Assembly: GCF_027942865.1 (NCBI RefSeq)
Contig: NC_134515.1
Coordinates: 2,672,839 to 2,736,838, forward strand
DNA: 64,000 nt
Origin: Odontesthes bonariensis
Lineage: Eukaryota; Chordata; Actinopteri; Atheriniformes; Atherinopsidae
Reading direction: 5' to 3'
Below, in pieces: positions 40,656-53,200 of the stretch (the first letter of the stretch is position 1; each line of letters opens with the position of its first letter). Made by a program: the position numbers and the translations under genes. The notes under the pieces are model-generated. The model worked only from the letters and a program-made list of their open reading frames with translations. It did no database searches and was not told where the DNA came from.

Positions 40656-43600
40656 GTCCTGGCTCTAAAACCAGAGGTTCAGACCTGGTCCTGGCTCTAA
40701 AACCAGAGGTTCAGACCTGGTCCTGGCTCTAAAACCAGAGGTTCAGACCTGGTCCTGGCTCTAAAACCAGAGGTTCAGACCTGGTCCTGGCTCTAAAACC
40801 AGAGGTTCAGACCTGGTCCTGGCTCTAAAACCAGAGATTCAGACCTGGTCCTGGCTCTAAAACCAGAGATTCAGACCTGGTCCTGGCTCTAAAACCAGAG
40901 GTTCAGACCTGGTCCTGGCTCTAAAACCAGAGATTCAGACCTGGTCCTGGCTCTAAAACCAGAGGTTCAGACCTGGTCCTGGCTCTAAAACCAGAGGTTC
41001 AGACCTGGTCCTGGCTCTAAAACCAGAGGTTCAGACCTGGTCCTGGCTCTAAAACCAGAGGTTCAGACCTGGTCCTGGCTCTAAAACCAGAGATTCAGAC
41101 CTGGTCCTGGCTCTAAAACCAGAGGTTCAGACCTGGTCCTGGCTCTAAAACCAGAGGTTCAGACCTGGTCCTGGCTCTAAAACCAGAGGTTCAGACCTGG
41201 TCCTGGCTCTAAAACCAGAGGTTCAGACCTGGTCCTGGCTCTAAAACCAGAGGTTCAGACCTGGTCCTGGCTCTAAAACCAGAGATTCAGACCTGGTCCT
41301 GGCTCTAAAACCAGAGGTTCAGACCTGGTCCTGGCTCTAAAACCAGAGATTCAGACCTGGTCCTGGCTCTAAAACCAGAGGTTCTCAGACCTGGTCCTGG
41401 CTCTAAAACCAGAGGTTCTCAGACCTGGTCCTGGCTCTAAAACCAGAGGTTCTCAGACCTGGTCCTGGCTCTAAAACCAGAGGTTCTCAGACCTGGTCCT
41501 GGCTCTAAAACCAGAGGTTCAGACCTGGTCCTGGCTCTAAAACCAGAGGTTCAGACCTGGTCCTGGCTCTAAAACCAGAGGTTCAGACCTGGTCCTGGCT
41601 CTAAAACCAGAGATTCAGACCTGGTCCTGGCTCTAAAACCAGAGGTTCTCAGACCTGGTCCTGGCTCTAAAACCAGAGGTTCTCAGACCTGGTCCTGGCT
41701 CTAAAACCAGAGGTTCTCAGACCTGGTCCTGGCTCTAAAACCAGAGGTTCAGACCTGGTCCTGGCTCTAAAACCAGAGATTCAGACCTGGTCCTGGCTCT
41801 AAAACCAGAAGTTAAGACCTGGTCCTGGCTCTAAAACCAGAGGTTCAGACCTGGTCCTGGCTCTAAAACCAGAGGTTCAGAACTGGTCCTGGCTCTAAAA
41901 CCAGAGGTTCAGAACTGGTCCTGGCTCTAAAACCAGAGGTTCAGACCTGGTCCTGGCTCTAAAACCAGAGGTTCAGACCTGGTCCTGGCTCTAAAACCAG
42001 AGGTTCAGAACTGGTCCTGGCTCTAAAACCAGAGGTTCAGACCTGGTCCTGGCTCTAAAACCAGAGGTTCAGACCTGGTCCTGGCTCTAAAACCAGAGGT
42101 TCAGACCTGGTCCTGGCTCTAAAACCAGAGGTTCAGACCTGGTCCTGGCTCTAAAACCAGAGGTTCTCAGACCTGGTCCTGGCTCTAAAACCAGAGGTTC
42201 AGACCTGGTCCTGGCTCTAAAACCAGAGATTCAGACCTGGTCCTGGCTCTAAAACCAGAGGTTCTCAGACCTGGTCCTGGCTCTAAAACCAGAGGTTCAG
42301 ACCTGGTCCTGGCTCTAAAACCAGAGGTTCAGACCTGGTCCTGGCTCTAAAACCAGAGGTTCAGACCTGGTCCTGGCTCTAAAACCAGAGGTTCAGACCT
42401 GGTCCTGGCTCTAAAACCAGAGATTCAGACCTGGTCCTGGCTCTAAAACCAGAGGTTCTCAGACCTGGTCCTGGCTCTAAAACCAGAGGTTCTCAGACCT
42501 GGTCCTGGCTCTAAAACCAGAGGTTCTCAGACCTGGTCCTGGCTCTAAAACCAGAGGTTCTCAGACCTGGTCCTGGCTCTAAAACCAGAGGTTCAGACCT
42601 GGTCCTGGCTCTAAAACCAGAGATTCAGACCTGGTCCTGGCTCTAAAACCAGAAGTTAAGACCTGGTCCTGGCTCTAAAACCAGAGGTTCAGACCTGGTC
42701 CTGGCTCTAAAACCAGAGGTTCAGAACTGGTCCTGGCTCTAAAACCAGAGGTTCAGACCTGGTCCTGGCTCTAAAACCAGAGGTTCAGACCTGGTCCTGG
42801 CTCTAAAACCAGAGATTCAGACCTGGTCCTGGCTCTAAAACCAGAGGTTCAGACCTGGTCCTGGCTCTAAAACCAGAGGGTCAGACCTGGTCCTGGCTCT
42901 AAAACCAGAGGTTCAGACCTGGTCCTGGCTCTAAAACCAGAGGTTCAGACCTGGTCCTGGCTCTAAAACCAGAGGTTCAGACCTGGTCCTGGCTCTAAAA
43001 CCAGAGGTTCTCAGACCTGGTCCTGGCTCTAAAACCAGAGGTTCAGACCTGGTCCTGGCTCTAAAACCAGAGGTTCAGACCTGGTCCTGGCTCTAAAACC
43101 AGAGGTTCAGACCTGGTCCTGGCTCTAAAACCAGAGATTCAGACCTGGTCCTGGCTCTAAAACCAGAGGTTCAGACCTGGTCCTGGCTCTAAAACCAGAG
43201 GTTCAGACCTGGTCCTGGCTCTAAAACCAGAGATTCAGACCTGGTCCTGGCTCTAAAACCAGAGGTTCTCAGACCTGGTCCTGGCTCTAAAACCAGAGGT
43301 TCAGACCTGGTCCTGGCTCTAAAACCAGAGGTTCAGACCTGGTCCTGGCTCTAAAACCAGAGATTCAGACCTGGTCCTGGCTCTAAAACCAGAGGTTCAG
43401 ACCTGGTCCTGGCTCTAAAACCAGAGATTCAGACCTGGTCCTGGCTCTAAAACCAGAGGTTCTCAGACCTGGTCCTGGCTCTAAAACCAGAGGTTCTCAG
43501 ACCTGGTCCTGGCTCTAAAACCAGAGGTTCTCAGACCTGGTCCTGGCTCTAAAACCAGAGGTTCAGACCTGGTCCTGGCTCTAAAACCAGAAGTTAAGAC

Positions 43601-45156
43601 CTGGTCCTGGCTCTAAAACCAGAGGTTCAGACCTGGTCCTGGCTCTAAAACCAGAGGTTCAGACCTGGTCCTGGCTCTAAAACCAGATGTTCAGACCTGG
43701 TCCTGGCTCTAAAACCAGAGGTTCAGAACTGGTCCTGGCTCTAAAACCAGAGGTTCAGACCTGGTCCTGGTTCTAAAACCAGAGGTTCTCAGACCTGGTC
43801 CTGGCTCTAAAACCAGAGGTTCAGACCTGGTCCTGGCTCTAAAACCAGAGGTTCAGACCTGGTCCTGGCTCTAAAACCAGAGGTTCAGACCTGGTCCTGG
43901 CTCTAAAACCAGAGGTTCAGACCTGGTCCTGGCTCTAAAACCAGAGATTCAGACCTGGTCCTGGCTCTAAAACCAGAGATTCAGACCTGGTCCTGGCTCT
44001 AAAACCAGAGGTTCAGACCTGGTCCTGGCTCTAAAACCAGAGGTTCAGACCTGGTCCTGGCTCTAAAACCAGAGGTTCTCAGACCTGGTCCTGGCTCTAA
44101 AACCAGAGGTTCAGACCTGGTCCTGGCTCTAAAACCAGAGGTTCAGACCTGGTCCTGGCTCTAAAACCAGAGATTCAGACCTGGTCCTGGCTCTAAAACC
44201 AGAGGTTCAGACCTGGTCCTGGCTCTAAAACCAGAGATTCAGACCTGGTCCTGGCTCTAAAACCAGAGGTTCTCAGACCTGGTCCTGGCTCTAAAACCAG
44301 AGGTTCTCAGACCTGGTCCTGGCTCTAAAACCAGAGGTTCTCAGACCTGGTCCTGGCTCTAAAACCAGAGGTTCAGACCTGGTCCTGGCTCTAAAACCAG
44401 AAGTTAAGACCTGGTCCTGGCTCTAAAACCAGAGGTTCAGACCTGGTCCTGGCTCTAAAACCAGAGGTTCAGACCTGGTCCTGGCTCTAAAACCAGATGT
44501 TCAGACCTGGTCCTGGCTCTAAAACCAGAGGTTCAGAACTGGTCCTGGCTCTAAAACCAGAGGTTCAGACCTGGTCCTGGTTCTAAAACCAGAGGTTCTC
44601 AGACCTGGTCCTGGCTCTAAAACCAGAGGTTCAGACCTGGTCCTGGCTCTAAAACCAGAGGTTCAGACCTGGTCCTGGCTCTAAAACCAGAGGTTCAGAC
44701 CTGGTCCTGGCTCTAAAACCAGAGGTTCAGACCTGGTCCTGGCTCTAAAACCAGAGATTCAGACCTGGTCCTGGCTCTAAAACCAGAGATTCAGACCTGG
44801 TCCTGGCTCTAAAACCAGAGGTTCAGACCTGGTCCTGGCTCTAAAACCAGAGGTTCAGACCTGGTCCTGGCTCTAAAACCAGAGGTTCAGACCTGGTCCT
44901 GGCTCTAAAACCAGAGATTCAGACCTGGTCCTGGCTCTAAAACCAGAGATTCAGACCTGGTCCTGGCTCTAAAACCAGAGATTCAGACCTGGTCCTGGCT
45001 CTAAAACCAGAGATTCAGACCTGGTCCTGGCTCTAAAACCAGAGATTCAGACCTGGTCCTGGCTCTAAAACCAGAGGTTCAGACCTGGTCCTGGCTCTAA
45101 AACCAGAGGTTCAGACCTGGTCCTGGCTCTAAAACCAGAGGTTCAGACCTGGTCTT
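40656..45156. repeat. 32-bp minisatellite (about 138 units), CTGGTCCTGGCTCTAAAACC...
   Basis: The unit is CTGGTCCTGGCTCTAAAACC followed by AGAGGTTCAGAC. A 34-bp variant has GGTTCTCAGAC. Marker variants (AAGTTAAGACC at 41809, 42653, 43591, 44401) show higher-order blocks of about 810-940 bp, with the last two nearly identical. The left flank GCAGGAGCCGTGAGTT is also found at 49922-49938, followed there by only one unit. Confidence 0.95.
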
Positions 45157-45159
45157 TTT

Positions 45160-46999
45160 GTTTATAAGAAACGTGTGAAGGCAAACATTAACTTTGTCTT
45201 TTTGTTAAAAAGGCAAACCGACTTCAGTGTGAGCGAGGCGAGATCATGTGACAGCAGAGCTGACCGGTTTGACGGATCTGAGCGTGCCCAGACCTGAACA
45301 GGCCGCAGGCAGAAAGACAGCAAGGACGCAGAACCTGTTCGCTGAAGCCACGCCCCCTGAAGACATGTTTACCTGCTCTCTGAAACGTGTAACCATCCAA
45401 CTGACGTGAGTCACAAGGATCAGAACAAAAGGGCCGTTTCCCTCTCCTTCCATCACAAAAACATCCAAATTCTAAGTAAATCGGGACTAAAACCTGAAAA
45501 CTGAAATTATTGGATGAATAAGTGTAAAAAAAATGAATAAAAACGAGCCGTTTGGGCCCCAGAGCAGTTAGAAAGTATCCAGCTGATTTCAGATATTACT
45601 GTTCAGCCAGAGTCTGAGTGCTTTTTTAATCCCAGATGGTTATTCAGGCTTTAACCCTGAACATCGGCTGATGAATCAACCTGTCGTCACGCTTTTATTT
45701 AGCATTCTTTAATCCATTCTTTGGTCCTGTTTGCTGATGTCAGCCCCGTCTCAGGCAAAGAAAAGTCCCATCATGGGAACTCTGCAGCCAGTGAACCGGG
45801 AGAGGCCTCTTCATGCAGTTAACCACCTGATTTTTATCACTTAACCAGGTTTCTAACTGTAAGGATGAAGCAGCGGTCAGGACGGGCTCGATGATTCGGG
45901 TCACCCTCAGATCCCCAAACTCTAAATATGGGACCGTTTCATGCAAAGCTGTAACACGAGGTTCTCTGAGGAGCTCATTTTGGTTCATAGTTTACTCTTT
46001 ATAGTTAAATTAAGTCTTTTTTTAGGACGATTAATGTTTGACAGGTTGTGTAACTCTGAGATTTGTGTCATTTACTCATTTAACCAGGAAGTCCTGGGGA
46101 CTAACCGACTGTTTTCTCTCATAAGGGAGGTCCCAACACTAACGCAGGGGGTGGAGGGGGTGTGACCCCCCCCCCATACTTCTGATGTAAATACATGTCA
46201 CACTGAGGCAGTTTCCTCTTTTATTTCCAGCTGTAAAACGCCTCAAAGCAGAAAAGGTCCCAATAAATACAACAAATGTCATCTCAAGGCACTTAAATAA
46301 TAAAGTCCAATTCAAGCCAGTTGGAATTCAATTCATTGTAATCATAATTATTCATAAAATAATCCAATTTGTTCATATAGAGCCAATTCAAAAACTATTT
46401 CCTAGCTCAGGACACCAACAGATTGCACTGAAACTTTGTTTTCGGTCCAAAAGCAGTGAAACGGTCTGAGGATCGCCACCCAAAGCAAAGGCTGCAGCCT
46501 GGTTCATTCACTTCAAACCCATTAGTGGAGCCCGTTTGGTTCTGATTCATCACTCATGGGTTTAACCTCCTTTAAATCAAAGTGTTTAGATGCGTCTTTG
46601 GTGCAGAAAGCTGCTGAAAACACATCTGTGCAGGCGACACCAGCAGAAATGTTTGGTCTAAAAAGCCTTCAGAGGCCACAGAGTGGTGCTTCTGGCTGCT
46701 TTGTGAGGACATTTGGTTTGATTCCTTCCCCAGGAACAGAGGCCGGACCCTCTAACGGATATAATACCCTGTAGGGGGGGGCTTATTAAAGCCTTTCTGC
46801 AGGAGTCAACCAACAACTAACTCACTGTTTAAATTTATTTCCACCAGTCTGAGCCACACAAATCAGAATAAAAGTCCCTGTGAAATTAAAGGATGATTCC
46901 CAAACTCTGCAAACGCACCACAGAAAGAAGAAGTCTGTAAAACACTCACACTAACTCACACTAACTCACACTAACTCACACCACAGAAGGAAGAAGGCT

Positions 47000-47031
<32 letters not shown>

Positions 47032-47500
47032 TATATCTTACCTGTTCAGGTGAGCTGGGGGTCGAACCGTAACCGTGTGTCGTCTCTGCTGCTGAAAAGT
47101 TTCACCTGCTGGGTGGAGGCTCCCAACCTTACAGTGTCTCTTCTTCTTCCTGGTTGTGTCACTTTGACCACACCCTCCTGGAAAGGTGCATTCAGGGCCC
47201 ATGGGAGTAATGGCACAGATTCCTGACAGGTTAAAGGGACAGTTCGCCTCTTTAACCTCTCAGGTGGAGACGAACACATTCGGTGAAGCTTGGATGGAAG
47301 CAGGCGTTAAGCACAAAGAGGTAAATACATCCCATAATGCTGCTCGAGTTTGGCTCTTGAGAAACTGACCAATATTGTTAGAAAGAGGGCTTCTGAATTT
47401 TATGATATTTGGAGGATATTTCTGGAACTGTTGAGGGAGGGAGAATGAGAAAATGAAAATGATTTAATTTGTTGTTGGGAGTGCAAGGTGTAACCTATAT
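45160..47500. other. Intergenic stretch without a recognised gene
   Basis: Open frames of 60-82 codons on both strands (for example 45244-45468 minus, 46556-46774 plus) have no recognisable product. Minor features: C9 run at 46168, CTCACACTAA microsatellite at 46945-46980, (TA)n at 46999-47035, and a solo TTAA-AGGGACAGTTCGCCTC transposon end at 47231-47250. A non-coding first exon of the DNase gene could lie here, but I cannot place it. Confidence 0.4.
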
Positions 47501-47514
47501 TTTGAATACTTTTT

Positions 47515-47945
47515 TAAATGTATTATTATTTTATATATGTGTTTATTTTCTTATTTAACATCATTATTATTGTTATTATTTATATATGTGTTTATTTTCT
47601 TATTTATCATCATTATTATTATTATTATTATTATTTTATATATGTGTTTATTTTCTTATTTATCATCATCATTATTATTATTATTATTATTATTTTATAT
47701 GTGTTTATTTTCTTATTTATCATCATTATTATTATTATTATTATTATTTTATATATGTGTTTATTTTCTTATTTATCATCATCATTATTATTATTATTAT
47801 TATTTTATATATGTGTTTATTTTCTTATTTATCATCATCATTATTATTATTATTATTATTATTTAATATGTGTTTATTTTCTTATTTATCATCATTATTA
47901 TTATTATTGTTATTATTTATATATGTGTTTATTTTCTTATTTTCA
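47515..47945. repeat. AT-rich array, unit about 55-60 bp (TATATGTGTTTATTTTCTTATTTATCATCATTATT...)
   Basis: Seven or eight units, each TATATGTGTTTATTTTCTTA followed by TTTATCATCA and a variable (TTA)n run of 5-8. Length variation is in the trinucleotide part. Confidence 0.92.
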
Positions 47946-48595
47946 TTATTTCATATTGATTGTACAGTAATTTGCTGACTAATTACTGCGGTTTATTGAA
48001 TCTTTTTAATCATTTAATTATTATTTTCTTTACTGCCATATGTTTTGGATGTTTAAATTGTTGGATGTTGTTATATTAAAATGAAAAACAATAAATATAT
48101 GTCTTAAAAAAAAAACCTGTTATCTTTGCTGTTCTTCACAGATGCAGCTAAAGAAATGGGAACAAATGATGTGTCTCTGTGACAGGCTGCTGGGAACAAA
48201 GACCCTAAAGATCCAGTTTAAAATGGCTTCTTTGCTAAGTTGTCTGTTCTGTGTGAACTTTAAAGAATGTATCTCACTTTGAAATGTGGCCATTTTGGTG
48301 TCCTGCAGTGACTCCAGCCAGAGAGAGAGACCCCCGCTGCCGGGGACTGAGTGAACCGAGGCAGCGTCGGCCTCTGGAGACCACGACAACCTTCCCTCAG
48401 GCCGGCTGCAGTGAAAGAAATGCAGCAACTACAACAGGACAGAAAGAAGGACAAAGAGGGAATGTAGGAAACCAGGGCCGAGCAACGATTAAAATGTTTA
48501 ATCTAATTAATCGCATGATTTCCCTGATTAATCGCATTTGTACGCAGAATCCAAAAATGAATCCAAAAGTAGTGTATAGCTTTTAGCATTTAGCT

Positions 48596-48901
48596 TTATT
48601 TTAAATGTGCTGCCATATGAATGAAAGTGCCATAACATTTGTTGTGCAAACACACTTTTAACATCAGCATCTTTCTGTAGTTTTTATGTAGAAGCCTCGC
48701 TCCACTGTCTGTTTCCTTGAATGACTTGCTGCTATCAGTTGTGTGTTTTGCCTTTAAGTGATATTTTAGACTGGAACTACTACGCTGAGAAGACAATTCA
48801 ACTTGGCAGTGTTTACAGATGACTTTGGTTCTGTCGACTCCGCCGTCTGGAAGAACTTTAAAATGAAAATGGCCGAGTAAAAGTTCCGTACCCTTCTCCA
48901 T
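48596..48901 (-). pseudogene. BED zinc-finger N-terminus of a hAT transposase (copy B)
   Basis: Nearly identical to 28386-28697: MEKGTELLLGHFHFKVLPDG, CKHC and HLKAKH. One V to F change is seen (HVKV to HFKV). The frame ends at the same place, so truncation preceded dispersal of the two copies. Confidence 0.75.
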
Positions 48902-48944
48902 GTTTGGTGGATCCGCCGATTACTTTCTTTTCCTGTTCCACAGC

Positions 48945-49455
48945 AGACAGCAACAGACTTTTACAAAATAAAAGCCTGTGACCAACAGACTTTTACAAAA
49001 TAAAAGCCTGTGAACAGCAGACTTTTACAAAATAAAAGCCTCTGAGTGACAGACTTTTACAAAATAAAAGCCTGTGAGCGACAGACTTTTACAAAATAAA
49101 AGCCTCTGAGCGACAGACTTTTACAAAATAAAAGCCTGTGAGCGACAGACTTTTACAAAATAAAAGCCTCTGAGCGACAGACTTTTACAAAATAAAAGCC
49201 TGTGAGCAACAGACTTTTACAATAATAAAAGCATGTGAGCAATAGACTTTTACAAAATAAAAGCCTGTGAGCAACAGACTTTTACAAAATAAAAGCCTGT
49301 GAGCAACATACTTTAACAAAATAAAAGCCTGTGAGCAACAGACTTTTACAAAATAGAAGCCTGTGAGCAGCAGACTTTTACAAAATAAAAGCCTGTGACC
49401 AACAGACTTTTACAAAATAAAAGCCTGTGAGCAACAGACTTTTACAAAATAAAAA
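48945..49455. repeat. 32-bp array, copy B
   Basis: About 16 units of CAGACTTTTACAAAATAAAA then GCCTGTGAGCAA, with GCGA/GCAA/ACCA and CCTG/CCTC variants. Same unit as in the other hAT copies, but a different copy number. Confidence 0.92.
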
Positions 49456-49600
49456 TTCCTCGCTGCAGCTGGCCCTGGTTCGAGTCCCGCATCGGACAGC
49501 CCTGTGCTGCGTGTTGTTCCCCCTCTCTCTGCCCCCTGCTTCCTGTCTCTCTGAACTTTCCTATCTATTAAAGTCACAAAAGCCCCCAAAAATTTTTTAT
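49450..49600 (+). mobile_element. tRNA-derived SINE, copy B
   Basis: GGTTCGAGTCC B-box-like word, then TGCTGCGTGTTGTTCCCCCT and CTGCTTCCTGTCTCTCTGAA, and a final A-rich AAGCCCCCAAAAA. Embedded in the hAT element next to the 32-bp array, as in copies A and C. Confidence 0.7.
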
Positions 49601-50204
49601 TTAGTATTTTTGCGTTACTGCGCGATAAACTACTTATCGGGGTTAGATAATTAACGAGTTAACTCGCCCAGCCCTGTAGAAAAGATGAGGACAGCTATGA
49701 AAGGAACTGAAGCTAAAGATGATTCTTCTGGTTACCCTCTTCATGCTGATTCTTCCTTTTCTCACATCAATTATTCTTCTTTCTCCTCCTGTTGTTCCTC
49801 TTTTTGGTCGCCGAAGCCACTGCCTTCTCGTTATATTTTCTATTCTTTAACTCCTCCTCTCACAGGTTTCTCTTCTTCCTGCAGATGTTCCACAGAAAGA
49901 GACTCCGCCATGAACAGAAGCTGCAGGAGCCGTGAGTTCTGGTCCTGGCTCTAAAACCAGAGATTCAGACCCGCTTTGTAAGGCCTCCACACATCTGGCT
50001 GCTTTCTTTAACCCTGAGACTTCACTAAGTGCTGCTCAGCCACATTTCATAAGAAATGCAGTTTTGTTTCCGTGTCGCTCTGGGACTGTGAGGGAAGTGA
50101 AACCTTTCGTCTGCCCATCTGTTGTGTTCAGTCTATACAACTCTGTATTTCTGACGCATCTAATATCTCACTCATGTATCTTCTACTCCTAAATGTCTTG
50201 CAGT

Positions 50205-53200
50205 TACTTAGCTCTTAGCTAACTCAGCTCTCAGTTAACTCAGCTCTCAGTTAACTCAGCTCTTAGCTAACTTAGCTCTCAGCTAACTAAGCTCTCAGCT
50301 AACTTAGCTCTCAACTAACTCAGCTCTTAGTTAATTTAGCTCTCACCTAACTCAGCTCTCAGCTAACTTAGCTCTTAGTTAACTCAGCTCTTAGTTAACT
50401 CAGCTCTTAGCTAACTCAGCTCTTAGTTAACTCAGCTCTTAGTTAACTCAGCTCTTAGCTAACTCAGCTCTTAGTTAACTTAGCTCTTAGCTAACTCAGC
50501 TCTTAGCTAACTCAGCTCTCAGTTAACTTAGCTCTTAGCTAACTCAGCTCTTGGTTAATTCAGCTCTTAGTTAACTCAGCTCTTAGTTAACTCAGCTCTT
50601 AGATAAATCAGCTCTTAGCTAACTCAGCTCTCACCTAACTCAGCTCTCAGCTAACTCAGTTCTCAGTTAACTCAGCTCTCAGCTAACTCAGCTCTTAGTT
50701 AACTTAGCTCTTAGCTAACTCAGCTCTCAGCTAACTCAGCTCTCAGCTAACTTAGCTCTGAGCTAACTCAGCTCTCAGCTAACTCAGCTCTCACCTAACT
50801 CAGCTCTCAGCTAACTCAGCTCTCAGTTAACTCAACTCTCAGCTAACTCAGCTCTCAGCTAACTCAGCTCTTAGTTAACTTAGCTCTTAGCTAACTCAGC
50901 TCTCAGCTAACTCAGCTCTCAGTTAACTCAGCTCTCAGTTAACGTAGCTCTTAGCTAACTCAGCTCTTGGTTAACTCAGCTCTTAGTTAACTCAGCTCTT
51001 AGCTAACTCAGCTCTTAGATAAATCAGCTCTCAGCTAACTTAGCTCTTAGTTAACTTAGCTCTTAGCTAACTCATCTCTCAGCTAACTCAGCTCTCAGCT
51101 AACTCAGCTCTTAGTTAACTAAGCTCGGAGCTAACTCAGCTCTCAACTAACACAGCTCTTAGTTAACTTAGCTCTTAGCTAACTCATTTCTCAGCTAACT
51201 CAGCTCTTAGTTAACTTAGCTCTTAGCTAACTCAGCTCTCAGCTAACTCAGCTCTCACCTAACTCAGCTCTCAGCTAACTCAGCTCTTAGTTAACTTAGC
51301 TCTTAGCTAACTCAGCTCTCAGCTAACTCAGCTCTCAGCTTACTCAGCTGAGTCAGCTAACTCAGCTCTTAGCTAACTCAGCTCTCAGCTAACTCAGCTC
51401 TTAGCTAACTCAGCTCTCACCTAACTCAGCTATCAGCTAACTCAGCTCTCAGCTAACTCAGCTATTAGTTAACTCAGCTCTTAGCTAACTCAGCTCTCAG
51501 CTAACTCAGCTCTCAGTTAACTCAGCTCTTAGTTAACTCAGCTCTTAGTTAACTCAGCTCTTATTTAACTCAGCTAACTCAGCTTACTCAGCTCTTAGTT
51601 AACTTAGCTCTCAGCTAACTCAGCTCCTGGTTAACTCAGCTCTTAGTTAACTCAGCTCTTAGATAAATCAGCTCTTAGCTAACTCAGCTCTCACCTAACT
51701 CAGCTCTCAGCTAACTCAGTTCTCAGTTAACAGCTCTCAGCTAACTCAGCTCTTAGTTAACTTAGCTCTTAGCTAACTCAACTCTCAGCTAACTCAGCTC
51801 TCAGCTAACTTAGCTCTGAGCTAACTCAGCTCTCAGCTAACTCAGCTCTCACCTAACTCAGCTCTCAGCTAACTCAGTTCTCAGTTAACTCAGCTCTCAG
51901 CTAACTCAGCTCTCAGCTAACTCAGCTCTTAGTTAACTTAGCTCTTAGCTAACTCAGCTCTCAGCTAACTCAGCTCTCAGCTAACTCAGCTCTTAGTTAA
52001 CTTAGCTCTTAGCTAACTCAGCTCTCAGCTAACTCAGCTCTTAGTTAACTTAGCTCTTAGCTAACTCAGCTCTCAGCTAACTCAGCTCTCAGCTAACTCA
52101 GCTCTTAGCTAACTCAGCTCTCAGCTAACTCAGCTCTTAGCTAACTCAGCTCTCACCTAACTCAGCTCTCAGCTAACTCAGCTCTTAGTTAACTTAGCTC
52201 TCAGCTAACTCAGCTCTCAGCTAACTCAGCTCTTAGTTAACTTAGCTCTTAGCTAACTCAGCTCTCAGCTAACTCAGCTCTCAGCTAACTTAGCTCTTAG
52301 CTAACTCAGCTCTCACCTAACTCAGCTCTCAGCTAACTCAGCTCTCAGCTAACTCAGCTCTTAGTTAACTCAGCTCTTAGTTAACTCAGCTCTTATTTAA
52401 CTCAGCTCTCAGCTTACTCAGCTCTTAGTTAACTTAGCTCTCAGCTAACTCAGCTCTCTGCTAACTCAGCTCTCAGTTAACTCTGCTCTCTGCTAACTCA
52501 GCTCTTAGTTAACTCAGCTCTTAGTTAACTCAGCTCTTATTTAACTCAGCTCTCAGCTAACTCAGCTCTTAGTTAACTCAGCTCTTAGTTAACTCAGCTC
52601 TCAGTTAACTCTGCTCTCTGCTAACTCAGCTCTTAGTTAGCTCTGCTCTCTGCTAACTCAGCTCTTAGTTAACTCAGCTCTTATTTAACTTAGCTCTAAG
52701 CTAACTCAGCTCTTAGTTAGCTCTGCTCTCTGCTAACTCAGCTCTTAGTTAACTCAGCTCTTATTTAACTTAGCTCTCAGCTAACTCATTTCTCAGCTAA
52801 CTCAGCTCTTAGTTAACTTAGCTCTTAGCTAACTCAGCTCTCAGCTAACTCAGCTCTCACCTAACTCAGCTCTCAGCTAACTCAGCTCTTAGTTAACTTA
52901 GCTCTTAGCTAACTCAGCTCTCAGCTAACTCAGCTCTCAGCTTACTCAGCTGAGTCAGCTAACTCAGCTCTTAGCTAACTCAGCTCTCAGCTAACTCAGC
53001 TCTTAGTTAACTCAGCTCTTAGTTAACTCAGCTCTTATTTAACTCAGCTAACTCAGCTTACTCAGCTCTTAGTTAACTTAGCTCTCAGCTAACTCAGCTC
53101 CTGGTTAACTCAGCTCTTAGTTAACTCAGCTCTTAGATAAATCAGCTCTTAGCTAACTCAGCTCTCACCTAACTCAGCTCTCAGCTAACTCAGTTCTCAG

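Larger units (their letters stand above)
48473..49676. mobile_element. hAT-type element with BED finger, 32-bp array and SINE (copy B)
   Basis: Ends CAGGGCCGAGCAACG and CGCCCAGCCCTG. The flanks TAGGAAAC and TAGAAAAG are an imperfect 8-bp duplication (6 of 8). It contains the BED remnant 48596-48901 (minus), the 32-bp array 48945-49455 and the SINE 49450-49600. It is the fullest copy of the family in the window. Confidence 0.82.

Noticed and set aside
40656..45156. The unit's complement contains GTTTTAGAGC, resembling the start of a Cas9 repeat
   Set aside because: A ten-base coincidence inside a 32-bp vertebrate minisatellite; no spacers, no anti-repeat and no cas genes.
45244..45988. Small minus-strand ORFs as upstream exons of the DNase gene
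   Set aside because: No recognisable peptide and no linked splice sites that could be verified; the missing 5' non-coding exon cannot be located from sequence alone.
47518..47978. 130-150-codon isoleucine/tyrosine-rich ORFs as membrane proteins
   Set aside because: Translation of an AT-rich tandem array with (TTA)n runs.
48120..48586. ORFs of about 100 codons on both strands
   Set aside because: Part overlaps a dispersed repeat also present at about 13423-13495 in opposite orientation; no domain recognised.
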